This document shows positions 32,801 to 41,786 of a stretch of 64,000 nt of DNA, piece after piece (the first letter of the stretch is position 1; the number at the start of each line of letters is the position of its first letter). The notes beneath the pieces were generated by a model. The model was not told where the DNA came from, did not search any database, and saw only the letters and a list, made by a program, of their open reading frames with translations. The DNA is from Enoplolaimus lenunculus (taxonomy: Eukaryota; Nematoda; Enoplea; Enoplida; Thoracostomopsidae), in the NCBI GenBank assembly GCA_030248215.1, contig JASANG010002825.1:1-64000 (forward strand), given 5' to 3'. The position numbers and the translations under genes are program-made.

Positions 32801-35800
32801 CGCCTCCACCCGAGAGACTGGCGATCGAATTTTACCTTGAAAGTGCATCTCAAATGAAATTGCAAATATTCTTGTCAGAATGGGTTGAAAATGTACAATT
32901 TTAATATGATTAATGTTTAAATCGTGTGAACTAGTGAAGCCACAAACTATGCCTTACTAATGGCTGTTACGATAGCATTACATCGATCAGAAATGCTTAT
33001 ACAGCAGGTACGCCTGTAGCCATCACTGACGAATTCAGGAGTGGATGGATGATACATTCCTGCACCAGCCCTGTCGTGGAAAAAACTTTGCAATAAAAAT
33101 GATTTATTTGAAGCTCACATTGGTTTTACCAGTCAGATAGCCTAAAGACAATGGTGGAAATGAAACGTCGATTTAGCTTTTCTTCGCCAAGAAGCAAAAT
33201 GTAGCGCTAACAACATCGAAACATTTGTAAGCCTGGTTTCCAAAAACCATAAAATTAACCCAGAAGAGGCCTTCACTCCCAAAAAATCCTCGATCCACCA
33301 GTGGCTGTCCGAGCGGAGCAAACGCTGTTGTCATTTCTGCTTAACATGGTTGTAATCACATATGGATTCTAGGTATCCAAAAAAGGCTACGAATCGTGCA
33401 CTTTGGACGAACCTGTACCAGTGATGCAGTGTCATTCGCCATCAGACGCGTTGTTTGTCACTATTGTATTCCGCGAGTATACGCCTAACCCACAAGGGCT
33501 GGAATTTGCCCCTGGCGAAACATACTATTTTATCAGTAAGAATCAGACTTAAGTTAGAATTTTTTAACGATGAACAAATTGTTTAATATCGAAAAAGACA
33601 AGAAAATTATTGTAACAGGCTTTCGAATTACTTTTCATATCTTGCAGGGCCAATGTAAAGAACAGGGGTGGAACAGTATTATAAGCATATTCCTAAGCCT
33701 AAGCCTAAGCCTAAACCTAAGCGTAGGAATGAGCATATTCCTAAGCCTAAGCCTAAGCCTAAGCGTAGCAATGAGCATATTCCTAAGCCTAAGCCTAAGC
33801 CTAAGCCTAAGCGTAGGAATGAGCATATTCCTAAGCCTAAGCCTAAGCCGAAGCGTAGGAAGGAGCATGTCATATTCCTAAGCCTAAGCCTAAGCCTAAG
33901 CCTAAGCGTAGGAATGAGCATATTCCTAAGCCTAAGCCTAAGCCAAAGCGTAGGAAGGAGCATGTCATATTCCTAAGCCTAAGCCTAAGCCTAAGCGTAG
34001 GAATGAGCATGTTCCTAAGCCTAAGCCTAAGCCTAAGCCGAAGCCTAAGCCTAAGCGTAGGAATGACCATATACCTAAGCCTAAGCCTAAGCCTAAGCCA
34101 GGCAAAAAATTAGTCTAAATCTTAAGCTTTACATGGGCCTCTTGCAGGGTTAAACATTTTGCTCGTTCGCTACGCACGCTTGAAAAAGCTTACAGAAAAG
34201 TATACCCAGCCAAAACGAAGTCCTAGCAATTTTGTCTTCTATAAATAAGACAAATACAGTGGTATAATTCCGTAAATAAACCGAGTGATTTACAGTTATC
34301 GCATGATACAAACGCCAAACTTTCTCAGGTTTCGACTCCGGCGAAACCCGACCTTGAATCAAACTTCGGTCCATGTTACTTTAAGAGGCGTCCAGGTTTC
34401 TGGTGGATCTATAAAAGTGTAGGATTATATTCTATATTACATTTTTTGCTTAGGCTTAGGCTTAGGCTTAGGGTTACGAACACATTTTTGCAACGCTTTG
34501 GCTTAGGCTTAGGCTTAGGCTTAGGAACACATTTTTGCAACGCTTAAGTTTAGGCTTAGACTTAGAAATACGCTTAATCTACTGTTAATACGCCCCTTAA
34601 AGTAACATTGGCCCAAACTCCAGTAGCGCATACTGTATTGACCCGAGTAAGGGGGGAATAAGAAAATAAGAGGGGGTCCCCATTTTGAGTCCAAATCAAT
34701 AGGAGTCCGTATCCCTAATAAGAGTCCATAAATCTCAATTAGCCCTAATTTTAGCGCATAAATCACTCCAGGACCAAATAATTTGAGTTCGAAACTTTAA
34801 AGTGCACCTAAATTTTGAAATACATCCCTAAGTATAACCTTGTATTATCGCTTAAGCTATTGACACAAGAGAAATAAATGTTTAATTTAACGGATAGTTG
34901 CAGTACCGGATATATATCAGTAACGAAGGGCGGCGGAGCGTGGGTTAAAAATTAATAACAGTCCGTAGCCGAATAACAAGGGTGGGGTACCATCTGAAGA
35001 GGCCAAATAAATATCAGTCCCCTCTCTTATTTGGGTCAATACAGTCCAGTGTTCATTTAATGCAAAAGTTATTGATATTTACATTTTATGTTTCAGCTAC
35101 ATCAACCGGTTCAAAACACGGCATCGCAAACAAGCAAGACGGTCTTTGTGCAGCAAGAAACATGAAGCTTGCAATGAAAATTTTGCCTAAAACTTTCCGG
35201 ATTCGTAAGCTTAAAAACGAATTATCAGGCACGCAGGAGCCACGAAAGTCTGGGTTGTCAATTGACAGCCATAAACCCTACTAAAATTATAGTTACGCGT
35301 CGGAATTAAAAATATTTAATGCAAAAATGTGCTGGTTTATCGCTTGCTTCACTCGCAAGTTTTTTAAGCTACTCTGCCTTTTTTTGTTTCTTGGTGCCTA
35401 CAAAGCTTGAATAACTTCAGAGACCGGACAAGAACTAAATTTTGCGTCCCTGGGTTTAGCTCCGGCGCCTCTGCCACCTCTAAGATTATCTTCGTGTCGC
35501 TCCAAAATATTAGTCAGTCTTAAACTGTACATGACACAAAATAGTTTTTTCAACTTATATTGCCTATTTTTATGAATAAGTCTGTTTCTCTTCATACATA
35601 CCTGTACTCTAGACTCATATTCGCAAATGTGTATAGCAACTACCATCAGTTAGTCATTGGCTTTCAAACTCACTAACTATTGCAGTAGTTAAAACTCAAA
35701 ATTGGTACATGAGTAGAGCAAATCATATGCTGCCAAAAAATGTGCTAAATTTTGAGACTCAGTCAAAAAGTATTCAATATTGAATATTTGCAGATGTGAA

Positions 35801-36458
35801 CAAAAATCAATTACGACACGATCGTCCCGTATTCACAGACCCTACAAAGATTCGCTCCGCGGTAAACAGTTCCCGACAGCACACGAAATGGAGTTCCAAG
35901 ATAAGTTCATTGAAATTTCGGCCATTACAAGTTTTGAAATCAAAACAGCTAAGTATACATGATCCAATCGCTCAGGTTAAACTGAAACCATATTTCGACT
36001 CCAACTCCAACGTGGCTGTGAACGTCAAATCGTTAAGCGATAACGCTGAAATGTTCAAACTAGCAATTCTGAATAAAACCTACCAAGACAGCGTATATCA
36101 TAGCCAAAATCCAAACTCAATAATAGCATCAGGGTCCGCAACGGCTAAAACCAATCAAACCGCACCTCGACCGGTCCAAAACGCTAACTATGACGATACA
36201 ATATATTCAGTGCCGTTCGCTCCGATGGCGAAACCCCTTGCGCTAAGTGATACGCAATCAGTGACTCAAATCCAGCCGTCAAACACCAAAAATAGGCATA
36301 CCAGTAGTCCTTCTGAAAAACATCAAGACTATTATGAACCCCATTACGTCATTGAATACGTCAGCACTACATGTCGAAGCGAATCAAATCAATGTAAGCT
36401 TACACCGACTGTAATCCTACTGGTATTTGTTGTTGAAACATTACTGCATCAGGTTTAA
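23755..36458 (+). CDS. Efna: Ephrin A-type ligand, five-exon gene model (386 aa)
   Basis: Cell-surface ligand for Eph receptor tyrosine kinases in contact-dependent signalling. Exons 23755-23855, 32484-32607, 33373-33535, 35097-35204 and 35794-36458 join in frame with intron phases 2, 0, 1, 1. Residues 1-20 are a signal peptide. LPDLYWNSSNPLF starts the receptor-binding domain. Cys55, Cys84, Cys95 and Cys147 match the four ephrin cysteines. FREYTPNPQGLEFAPGETYY is the typical G-H loop and following strand. A long Ser/Asn-rich linker (about 165-365) follows, then a hydrophobic C-terminus (TPTVILLVFVVETLLHQV) with no cytoplasmic tail, as in GPI-anchored ephrins; ephrin-B proteins would have a transmembrane helix plus tail. 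The first intron is 8.6 kb. The linker is longer than in vertebrate ephrin-A proteins. A paralogue lies at 49088-53812. Which ephrin-A orthologue this is cannot be told. Confidence 0.9.
24308..24742. mobile_element. Family 4 MITE interrupted by a family 2 MITE
   Basis: Outer ends GGCCCATATTCTCAAATG and GAGAATACGGGC. The family 2 element at 24341-24542 sits inside it, flanked by GCACTTAT and GCACTTGT. A decayed family 4-like stretch (24096-24300) lies directly to the left. Confidence 0.7.
24341..24542 (+). mobile_element. hAT-like MITE, family 2, nested
   Basis: Left end GGTCAATGTTACTTTTAGGG, right end 'ccttaaagtaacatgggc'. The core has TAAGCC hexamers around 'tttgcaaaagcg'. Near-exact 8-bp duplication (7 of 8). 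Confidence 0.8.
25061..25362. mobile_element. MITE with AAGAGTGGATGATG / AACAAGAGTGTGCAAC ends
   Basis: Compound inverted ends: AAGAGTGGATGATG, then AACAAGAGTATGC, 'gggtccattctgtg' and 'aatgtacccggcac'. The right half mirrors these ('ggtacattttgtaccg', 'aaaagttgcactt'). A subterminal CCCCCTT...AAGGGGGG pair also occurs. Other copies: 28755-29130 and 46243-46466. Confidence 0.7.
26858..27058 (-). mobile_element. hAT-like MITE, family 1, exact 8-bp duplication
   Basis: Flanked by ACTAATGC on both sides (26850-26857 and 27059-27066). GCCCATGTAAAGATCAGAGG left end; GCTTAGGC core in two blocks; 'gcccctgttctttacactgg' right end. Confidence 0.87.
27694..27888 (+). mobile_element. hAT-like MITE, family 1
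   Basis: GGCCAATGTAAAGAACAGGG left end and CATGGCC right end. Flanks GGCGATGT and GAGAATGT agree at 6 of 8. Short TAAGCC core. Confidence 0.8.
28331..28589 (+). mobile_element. Family 2 MITE with its right terminus in three tandem copies
   Basis: After the TAAGCC core and 'atagacccactagaaacc', the terminal 31 bp (starting 'aacctggacgcccctt' and ending GAGCC or GGGCC) is repeated three times with almost no difference, ending near 28527, 28558 and 28589. Confidence 0.8.
28755..29130. mobile_element. MITE with AACAAGAGTGTGCAACT ends
   Basis: Inverted ends 'acaagagtgtgcaact' and 'agttgcacactctt' type, plus subterminal 'ggtacattctgtg' and 'ggtacatttagtacc'. The outermost words are 'caagagttgatgat' and 'atcattcactcttg'. 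Relative of 25061-25362. Confidence 0.72.
29262..29434 (+). mobile_element. Decayed family 1 MITE
   Basis: 'agtagcatttgtataatcat' start, decayed hexamer core and 'acaatcccatgaaaaaac' tail follow the family order. Terminal GGCC ends are lost. Confidence 0.45.
30257..30985. repeat. 49-bp minisatellite, about 15 copies, in ephrin A intron 1
   Basis: Unit of ATTCATTCAATTACTTTTCG plus AAGCAAATTACTAAATGTTTTCACAACCA, with an A/G variant (cgaagc or cggagc) alternating between copies and a few one-base indels. Because 49 is not a multiple of three, each frame changes unit by unit. The plus-strand open frames are side effects of low stop density. Confidence 0.88.
31576..31932. mobile_element. MITE with AGCCCAAGTCGTAATT ends
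   Basis: Left AGCCCAAGTCGTAATTTAGC, right GCTGAATTACGACTTGGGCT, a good inverted pair. The interior carries further partial inverted words ('tagcctacggcgtaattc', 'ccgccttaggttagccc'). Only copy in the window. Confidence 0.7.
32484..32607 (+). CDS. Efna: Ephrin A exon 2
   Basis: Acceptor TTTGTTACAG and donor GTATAC. One base completes the Leu codon begun in exon 1, then 41 codons: FDSGTSQIMQIRIRDRIDFY, CPSMS..., ending PEYLIVYQ. RDRIDFYCP corresponds to the conserved DxxDIxCP of ephrins and supplies the first cysteine (Cys55). The following intron begins only 15 bp before a piggyBac-like MITE. Confidence 0.9.
32623..32888 (+). mobile_element. piggyBac-like MITE with tRNA-like core
   Basis: TTAACCATTTATAGAG left tip and 'cagaatgggttga' right tip, with 'tatagctgagtggtcatcg' (A box) inside. 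The B box is weak in this copy ('gatcgaatttt'). It lies 15 bp past the 5' splice site of ephrin A exon 2. Confidence 0.7.
33373..33535 (+). CDS. Efna: Ephrin A exon 3
   Basis: Acceptor GATTCTAG and donor GTAAGA; 54 codons plus one base, phases 0 and 1. VSKKGYESCTLDEPVPVMQC holds cysteines 84 and 95. FREYTPNPQGLEFAPGETYY followed by FI is the ephrin G-H loop and strand that contacts the Eph receptor. Confidence 0.93.
33658..34139 (+). mobile_element. hAT-like MITE, family 1, expanded TAAGCC core, exact duplication
   Basis: Flanked by TCTTGCAG on both sides (33650-33657, 34140-34147). The core is the longest in the window: seven blocks of 4-6 hexamers separated by 'gcgtaggaatgagcatattc', so a higher-order repeat of 45-70 bp. 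The right arm has lost the usual 'cccacagaaaaacgttccg' segment. It lies in ephrin A intron 3, 122 bp after exon 3. Confidence 0.9.
34368..34613 (-). mobile_element. hAT-like MITE, family 2
   Basis: Left GGTCCATGTTACTTTAAGAG and right 'cgccccttaaagtaacattg' then GCC. Flanks CAAACTTC and CAAACTCC agree at 7 of 8. TTAGGC core in three blocks around 'acatttttgcaacgctt'. Confidence 0.85.
34631..35045 (+). mobile_element. MITE, ACTGTATTGACCC family
   Basis: Ends TACTGTATTGACCCGAGTAA and 'cttatttgggtcaatacagt' form an inverted pair. Subterminal 'agagggggtcccc' and 'cagtcccctctctt' also pair. No frame. Relatives: 3765-4366, 37603-38157, 61225-61540. It ends 51 bp before the exon 4 acceptor of ephrin A. 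Confidence 0.75.
35097..35204 (+). CDS. Efna: Ephrin A exon 4
   Basis: Acceptor TGTTTCAG. Two bases complete Thr130, then TSTGSKHGIANKQDGLCAAR and NMKLAMKILPKTFRI. GLC...NMKL is the end of the ephrin domain, with the fourth cysteine (Cys147). Donor GTAAGC after 35204 joins exon 5 in phase 1. If this donor is not used, the frame stops at 35284 after 27 more codons, which would give a secreted form without a GPI signal. Confidence 0.88.
35611..35770. mobile_element. Family 4 MITE, half copy
   Basis: 'gactcatattcgcaaatgtg' start and 'tatagcaactaccatcagtt' follow the family 4 left half. The right half is missing after 'aaaatgtgctaaattttgag'. It ends about 23 bp before the acceptor of ephrin A exon 5. 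Confidence 0.6.
35794..36458 (+). CDS. Efna: Ephrin A exon 5: linker and GPI-type C-terminus
   Basis: Acceptor ATATTTGCAG; two bases complete His166, then 220 residues to TAG/TAA-type stop at 36456-36458. The linker is rich in Ser, Asn, Gln and Lys, has several N-x-S/T sites (for example NKT, NQT) and no domain I recognise. The end, CKLTPTVILLVFVVETLLHQ plus V, is hydrophobic without a basic tail, typical of a GPI attachment signal. No AATAAA was found close after the stop. Confidence 0.85.
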
Positions 36459-36797
36459 ATAGCGAGCCATATTCAGTGCTCCAGCGGACGCCAATTCACG
36501 CTCGTTAGTCCGCGGTGTCAGACAACGATTGGATGGAAGTTAGGTATCAAAAAGTTCAGCGTCACGCATAATCGATGTTGCAACGAAGAAAATTCGGAAG
36601 ATGTTTTCGACCGTTTCGGAAAAATTTATTCATTATAAAAACATCTATAGCTCGAGGAACGGTATTCCGAACGTAGCGTTTCCACCAGAGCGTTAGACGA
36701 ACCAAGCCAACACTGGTGTCACAGCAATGGTAAATGATTGTCAAGCAAAAATTACCCTACATCTCTGCGTATACCGCAATATGACGTTGTGGTCATC

Positions 36798-36861
36798 GAC
36801 AGTATGGTACAATGGTTGAGTCGGGTGTAAGAGGTACGAGGTTCGATCCCTGGCACGCTCC
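36798..36861 (+). other. tRNA-like sequence with A and B boxes
   Basis: TGGTACAATGG (36805-36815) fits the pol III A box, and GTTCGATCC (36841-36849) fits the B box exactly. The gap between box starts is 36 bp, about 8 less than in a normal tRNA, and no full cloverleaf forms. It is probably a tRNA pseudogene or a SINE head. Confidence 0.4.
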
Positions 36862-37161
36862 AAAACGGTGGGCAAATCAACAGATATCGATTGTCTCGAC
36901 CGCATAGTTCTACCACGGCTAACCGATACAAGCTTATGGAAGGTCTTGCGATGATAAACTTTGATGACTTCTGAATCGAATTTGAATGCCATAAATCCTT
37001 GGAGTTTGTATGATTTCATTCCGTTATGAAGTGGACGTTTATGGACCAAAACTTTATTTGAAATTTTTGAAGTAAATAGGCCCAATAGCGATTCTTGATT
37101 CGATATAAATTGGCAACTAACGCACGTGTTATAAACATTGTTTTGTTGGAGCGAATAGTTG

Positions 37162-37329
37162 TGCCGATGTACAGATTAGGGGCGGGACGTTTTTCTGTTG
37201 GACTGCAATAGAATAAGCTTAATGTTTAGACTAATTTTGTTGCTTGGCTTAATAAGGCTTAGGCTTAGGAATATGCTCATTCTTACGCTTAGACTTAGGC
37301 TTACGAATATGCTGTTCTTTACATTAGCC
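37162..37329 (-). mobile_element. hAT-like MITE, family 1, diverged
   Basis: 'gatgtacagattaggggcgg' start, GCTTAGGC core and 'gttctttacattagcc' end. Confidence 0.65.
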
Positions 37330-37602
37330 AAGAGTTGCATGGCAATTACAGGTGATTTCAGCGATAAAATACACAGAATTATACATTTCCGTGTTTTGCG
37401 GTCGCTTCACACCTTTGAATTCGTTCAATTGTTTTGTATAGATTTTTGTTATTGAGCAAAATCACTGTTGTCGTTGCTTTAGACAAGGACTCGTATTCTC
37501 AAATGTATGTAGCCTTTGTCGAGTTTCAAACAAATTATGAAATATTAAGAAAAATATACAAAAATTCCATTACATACAAGCAGTGCGAAGCTGAAGCGTG
37601 CA

Positions 37603-38157
37603 TAAATGACTCCAGGACCAAATAACGTTGAATTCGAAACTTTAAAGCATACTTAAGTTTAACCCCTTCTCACAGTGAGTTGCCTACAGGCAACTCAGCG
37701 CAATGTATATACGGTAAATAATATATATCGCACCGTGTTTAACAATTGCAACACGTATACATAGCACTAAATCACCACACGACGTGAAAGCCCCCTCGGG
37801 CTCGAGCGTCAAGCTCCTATAGATGAGTGGTGACGGTATACGCCTCCCACTCCAGTCACTGGAGTTCGAATCCTAGCATAAAAGTAGGTCTCAGGGGAAA
37901 TAGAAAATATTCATGTGAGAAAGGGTTAAAGGTACATTCCTAAGTATAACCATGCACTATCGCTCAAGCTGTTGATTCAGGAACAATAAACGTTTAATTT
38001 AACGGTTAGTTGCAACACCGGATATGTGTCAGGAACGAAGGGCGGCGGAGGGCGGGTTGAAAATAAATAACAGTTAGTAACCGAATAACAGGGGGTGCCC
38101 TCTGGAGAGGCCAAATAAATATCAGACTCCCTCCTCATATTCGAGTCACTACAGTAC
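37603..38157 (+). mobile_element. MITE, ACTGTATTGACCC family, interrupted at a TTAA
   Basis: 'gactccaggaccaaataacg' on the left and 'cgaagggcggcgga', then 'ccaaataaatatcaga', on the right match 34631-35045. The piggyBac-like MITE at 37659-37929 interrupts it. Removing that insert and one TTAA restores the order seen in the uninterrupted copy. Confidence 0.75.
37659..37929 (+). mobile_element. piggyBac-like MITE with tRNA-like core, TTAA on both sides
   Basis: Begins TTAACCCCTTCTCACAGTGA and ends 'catgtgagaaagggttaa', an inverted pair of about 16 bp starting CCC and flanked by TTAA, as in the piggyBac superfamily. The interior has a 'gttgcctacaggcaac' hairpin and a tRNA-like segment: TAGATGAGTGG (A box), then GTTCGAATC (B box) 44 bp further, the normal tRNA spacing. 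It has no frame. It may be a MITE that captured a tRNA-derived sequence. Confidence 0.85.
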
Positions 38158-38654
38158 TTGCTATTTTGTCACAGTGATTTTTTAATTTTAATAAAATTTG
38201 TTTGACTTCCTCACGCTGTTAAAAAGCCTGAAAACATGGGCAAGGAACCGGCAGGTCTCATGTCCGTAGACAGCTCAACCTTCTATCGTACGGCAAAACA
38301 GCTTTACAGGGGGAATACCGGCGAAATAAAGTTTACAAAAGAGGCTAAATCTATTTAGGGGCTAGCCATCCTGGCTTCCTGTGGCCACGGATCCAGGACA
38401 GGTATGTGCAAAGAGGTGCAACTGGCATTTCTCAGGGTTCCCTAATATATTTTTATAAGTAAGTATATAACGAAACATGTTGATTAGTGAAGTTACACTG
38501 CGATTTATGTTCCGTATAAGGACCCCACTTGCACGTCCAAAATCAATATTCCGGCGGCGTCCATGCCTCCAGATCCGTCTCTATACAGCATTCACAGTTG
38601 ATTTTAATATTTTGCAAAGTGTAATTAGGTTCTCTGTATCAGGGAAAAGCTTCG

Positions 38655-38866
38655 GCCCATGTATAGAACAGGGCCGGATCGTTTTCCAGCCGGGCTGTAA
38701 TAGAGTCAGTTTAAGCTTTAGAGTAATTTTTTTGCTTAAGCTTAGGCTTAGGATTAGGCTTAGAAATAGGCTCGTCCTTACGCTTAGGCTTAGGCTAAAG
38801 GCGTAGGCTTAGGCTTAGGGATATGCTTATAGGACTGCTCCAGCCATGTTCTATACATTGGTCGAA
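38655..38866 (-). mobile_element. hAT-like MITE, variant family (GGCCCATGTATAGAACAGGG)
   Basis: Ends match the copy at 10081-10373, including 'cagggccggatcgttttcc' and 'ccagccatgttctatacattgg'. TTAGGC core. Confidence 0.7.
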
Positions 38867-38949
38867 TGCCGTTTTTAAAAGTTTGTTATTGCAGGACTTA
38901 AGAATTTCTGCGGTTTAGTCAAAGTGCATTACAATATCTATGTTTATAT

Positions 38950-38997
38950 GGCCAATGTAAACAACAGGGGCGGAACAGTATTATAAGCATATTTCGG
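38950..38997 (+). mobile_element. Family 1 MITE, left end only
   Basis: GGCCAATGTAAACAACAGGG and 'attataagcatatt', then unrelated sequence. Confidence 0.6.
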
Positions 38998-39396
38998 AAA
39001 TACTAAACTAACATGAACGAGCTGATCTAAAACACTTTCTTAAAGATTAATTTGTGTGAAATGTTTAAAATTAGTTTTTACTAGCAGGTTAATTTCAACA
39101 CTAGGAACCATATTCACAAATATGTATAGCACCTGTCACCAGTTAATGATAGATTTTCAAACTTATGAGTAATTGCGGTTGCTGGTCCAAAATTGCACCT
39201 TACAAGGTATGTAGGTGGCTCCGCCAAACCCATTACCCATTATATATTTCAAAGTAACATCCTAAAACTAATCTTAAAACCAAAATCCTAAGCATACCTT
39301 AACGGAGGCTCTGGCTCCACCAAGTCTCTCTTAGAATTTAAGTAAGGATTACGCGTTGGGCTGAGGTAACCAGCCTCCATAATGATGGCGAATATT

Positions 39397-39510
39397 GGGA
39401 GTAACAGTAGATTAAGGCAACAAAAATGTAATCTAGAATCTAAACCTTCTCTTTTATGGACCCACCAGAAACCTGGACGCCCCTTAAAGTAACATGGGCC
39501 ATAATTATTG
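39397..39510 (+). mobile_element. Family 2 MITE with internal deletion
   Basis: 'agtaacagtagattaagg' is joined directly to 'caacaaaaatgtaatctaga' and the normal right end 'ccttaaagtaacatgggcc'. The hexamer core is absent. Confidence 0.65.
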
Positions 39511-39736
39511 AATTTTAAATTTACTTTCATACGACATTTTTTCTTTTGCCTTTAACGCAGGTATTTTTAACGGATTGTGCATAGTGGTTTTGTGGGTCGC
39601 TGACTGAGTTCAGAATTTGTTAAAATGGTCCCGGAGGCACTATGTGACCGTAACGCAGATTTAGCAGTTAACACTGAGAGAATGTGTTAACAGGGTACTT
39701 GGCGAGTTAGTAAAGTTTACCGGAGTTAGTCAATTC

Positions 39737-39933
39737 GGCCAATGTAAAGAACAGGGGCGGAACAGTAGTACAAGCATATTCCTAAGGTTGAGCCTACGCG
39801 TAAGCCTAAGTGTAATGAATGAGTTTATTCGTAAGCTTAAGCCTAAGCCAAGCAATAAACTTAGTCTAAAGCGTAAGCTTACTCTATTCTAGTCCCACAG
39901 AAAAACGATCCGCCCCTGATCTTAACGTGGGCC
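39737..39933 (+). mobile_element. hAT-like MITE, family 1, exact 8-bp duplication
   Basis: Flanked by GTCAATTC on both sides. GGCCAATGTAAAGAACAGGG left end, right end with 'cgatccgcccctgatctta'. Short decayed core. Confidence 0.88.
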
Positions 39934-40446
39934 GTCAATTCTAACGGGGTTAGCCTTGGCTGTGTTTTGGAGAATTTAAAGAAATCATGGGGGAATTTAC
40001 GGAGTTACGGATTGTTATGGTGTGAGCTTCTGACTTAGTTGAATAACAACTCAATCGCACCTTAGTTGAACAACGGAAACTTTATTAACAAAACGAATTA
40101 TCGGCATTGAGCTGTCTGGATTTTGAGGACGAACCTACGTAAAAAAACTCATTTGTTCTCAGAGGAGCAAAATACCATGCAACACCAGCACACATCTGCA
40201 AAACATTTACCAGCACTCTATATATAGCGTAAAAATGTTTAAATAAACTACTGCAGTAGCCTGTTCAAGATGCCTTTATACTGCAATTGCCAATTTTCAT
40301 GCCATTTTTACACTCCTGCCCACAACGGACTTTATAGTTGACCACAAGCAACTCAAACACCACATGTGATTTTGTTTTTAAAATGAAATTGATATATTTA
40401 AAGAATGCAGAATATGGCGAAGACAGCAAACCTTGTCAATCACTCG

Positions 40447-40743
40447 GGCCAATGTTAAGGACAGGGGCGGAACAGTATTATAAGCATATTCCTAAGTCTA
40501 AGTATAAGCCTAAGCCTAAGCCTAAGCGTAAGAATGAGCATATTTCTAAGCCTAAGCTTAAGCCTAAGCCTAAGCGTAAGAATGAGCATATTTCTAAGCC
40601 TAAGCCTAAGCCTAAGCCTAAGCCTAAGCCTAAGCCTAAGCCTAAGCCTAAGCCTAAGCCAAGCAAAATATTAGTTTAAATCTTAAGCTTACTCTGTTTT
40701 ACTCTCATAGAAAAACGTTCCGCCCCTGATCTTTACATGGGTC
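40447..40743 (+). mobile_element. hAT-like MITE, family 1, with a long pure TAAGCC run
   Basis: Flanks ATCACTCG and ACCACTCG (7 of 8). The core has three blocks. The third (about 40596-40657) holds about ten perfect TAAGCC hexamers, the longest uninterrupted telomere-like run in the window. Confidence 0.88.
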
Positions 40744-41368
40744 ACCACTCGAACCGTCCCTAGAAAACGTTAGCTAAGTAAATTAACTATTAATTCATAG
40801 TGCCACCCGCTCAACACAGTTGTTAATTTTAACTGATCCTAAGAATAAACCAAGCTGTGAAATTAGGTTTGTATCATTTGACAGTTGGGCCCTTACAGCT
40901 CGTGTATAACTGGACAGCTCCAACTTCATTATCTCTGAACTTTGGCCACAACAAGTCAACAATCAATATTTTAGCGTTTGAGACGTATAGTAGAGTAATT
41001 GAGTAAGCACTTGAGACAGACACCAACGACTCATGACATTTCGTATGTATCACAGTGACAAACACAGTATTTATATGTTGCTTTGGCCAACTATAAACAT
41101 ATCATAACCCTTGGCTGGCATAAAACTTATTATTCAGTTTTGATTTGGCGCAAAATTAGGACGTCTTAGGCAATAACGACAATTGACAATCTGGTGCGTT
41201 GTTTGGGTATAATTTCAAGTTTCTTGTGTCATAATATGACATGCAAACGTTGTCGTATAGAATTTTGTCCCATGTATTACTGCGGGCAGTAACAATAGCG
41301 TAAATATATTCCTAAGCCTAAACATAAGCCTAAGTCTCAGTGTAATCTTTCGTGATAATTATTCAAAC

Positions 41369-41571
41369 ACTGCGAAAAATGGTGAGCCAAATTGACTCTC
41401 TCCGAAATAGGCTTTTCCTGATTACTACACAAAATGAGTGAAAATTCGACTTCCCCAGAGTCTAATTGAGTTGAATTGGACTCAGACGGAGTCGAATTTT
41501 GACTCGGTTTGTGTAGTCAGGAAAAGCCTATTTCAGAGAGAGTCAATTTGACTCACCATTTTTTGCAGTGT
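41369..41571. mobile_element. GACTC-rich hairpin MITE
   Basis: CACTGCGAAAAATGGTGAG at the left and CTCACCATTTTTTGCAGTG at the right. The arms pair over most of the element (AATTGACTCTCTCCGAAATA and its inverse), so single strands would form one long hairpin. Confidence 0.8.
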
Positions 41572-41786
41572 AGCTTTGCTTTTAGACAGTGTGCATCGTT
41601 CGCAATAACAAATTTTGCTCGGCCCAAAATGTCGCGAAATAAAATTTCTTGTCGCTGTCAACAGCGAATAAATATGTAGCAAACGCGTATTTTAAACGTT
41701 TTATCGAAGTTGTTTTACATGCCATAACAAATACTTGGCCGATTTTATTCCAGCGCTTTAAGATACGCACCCTATTGCTCTTGTAC

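Noticed and set aside
33120-33350. Transposase-like fragment (IETFVSLVSKNHKINPEEAF)
   Set aside because: The frame is short and broken, with no catalytic motif or transposon ends. It lies just before ephrin A exon 3.
33570-34070. KPKPKP, LRLRLR and LSLSLS frames in many places
   Set aside because: They are translations of the TTAGGC hexamer inside MITEs.
33658-34139. True telomere or internal telomeric site of a nematode (TTAGGC)n
   Set aside because: The arrays lie between transposon termini with 8-bp target duplications, in either orientation, at dozens of places.
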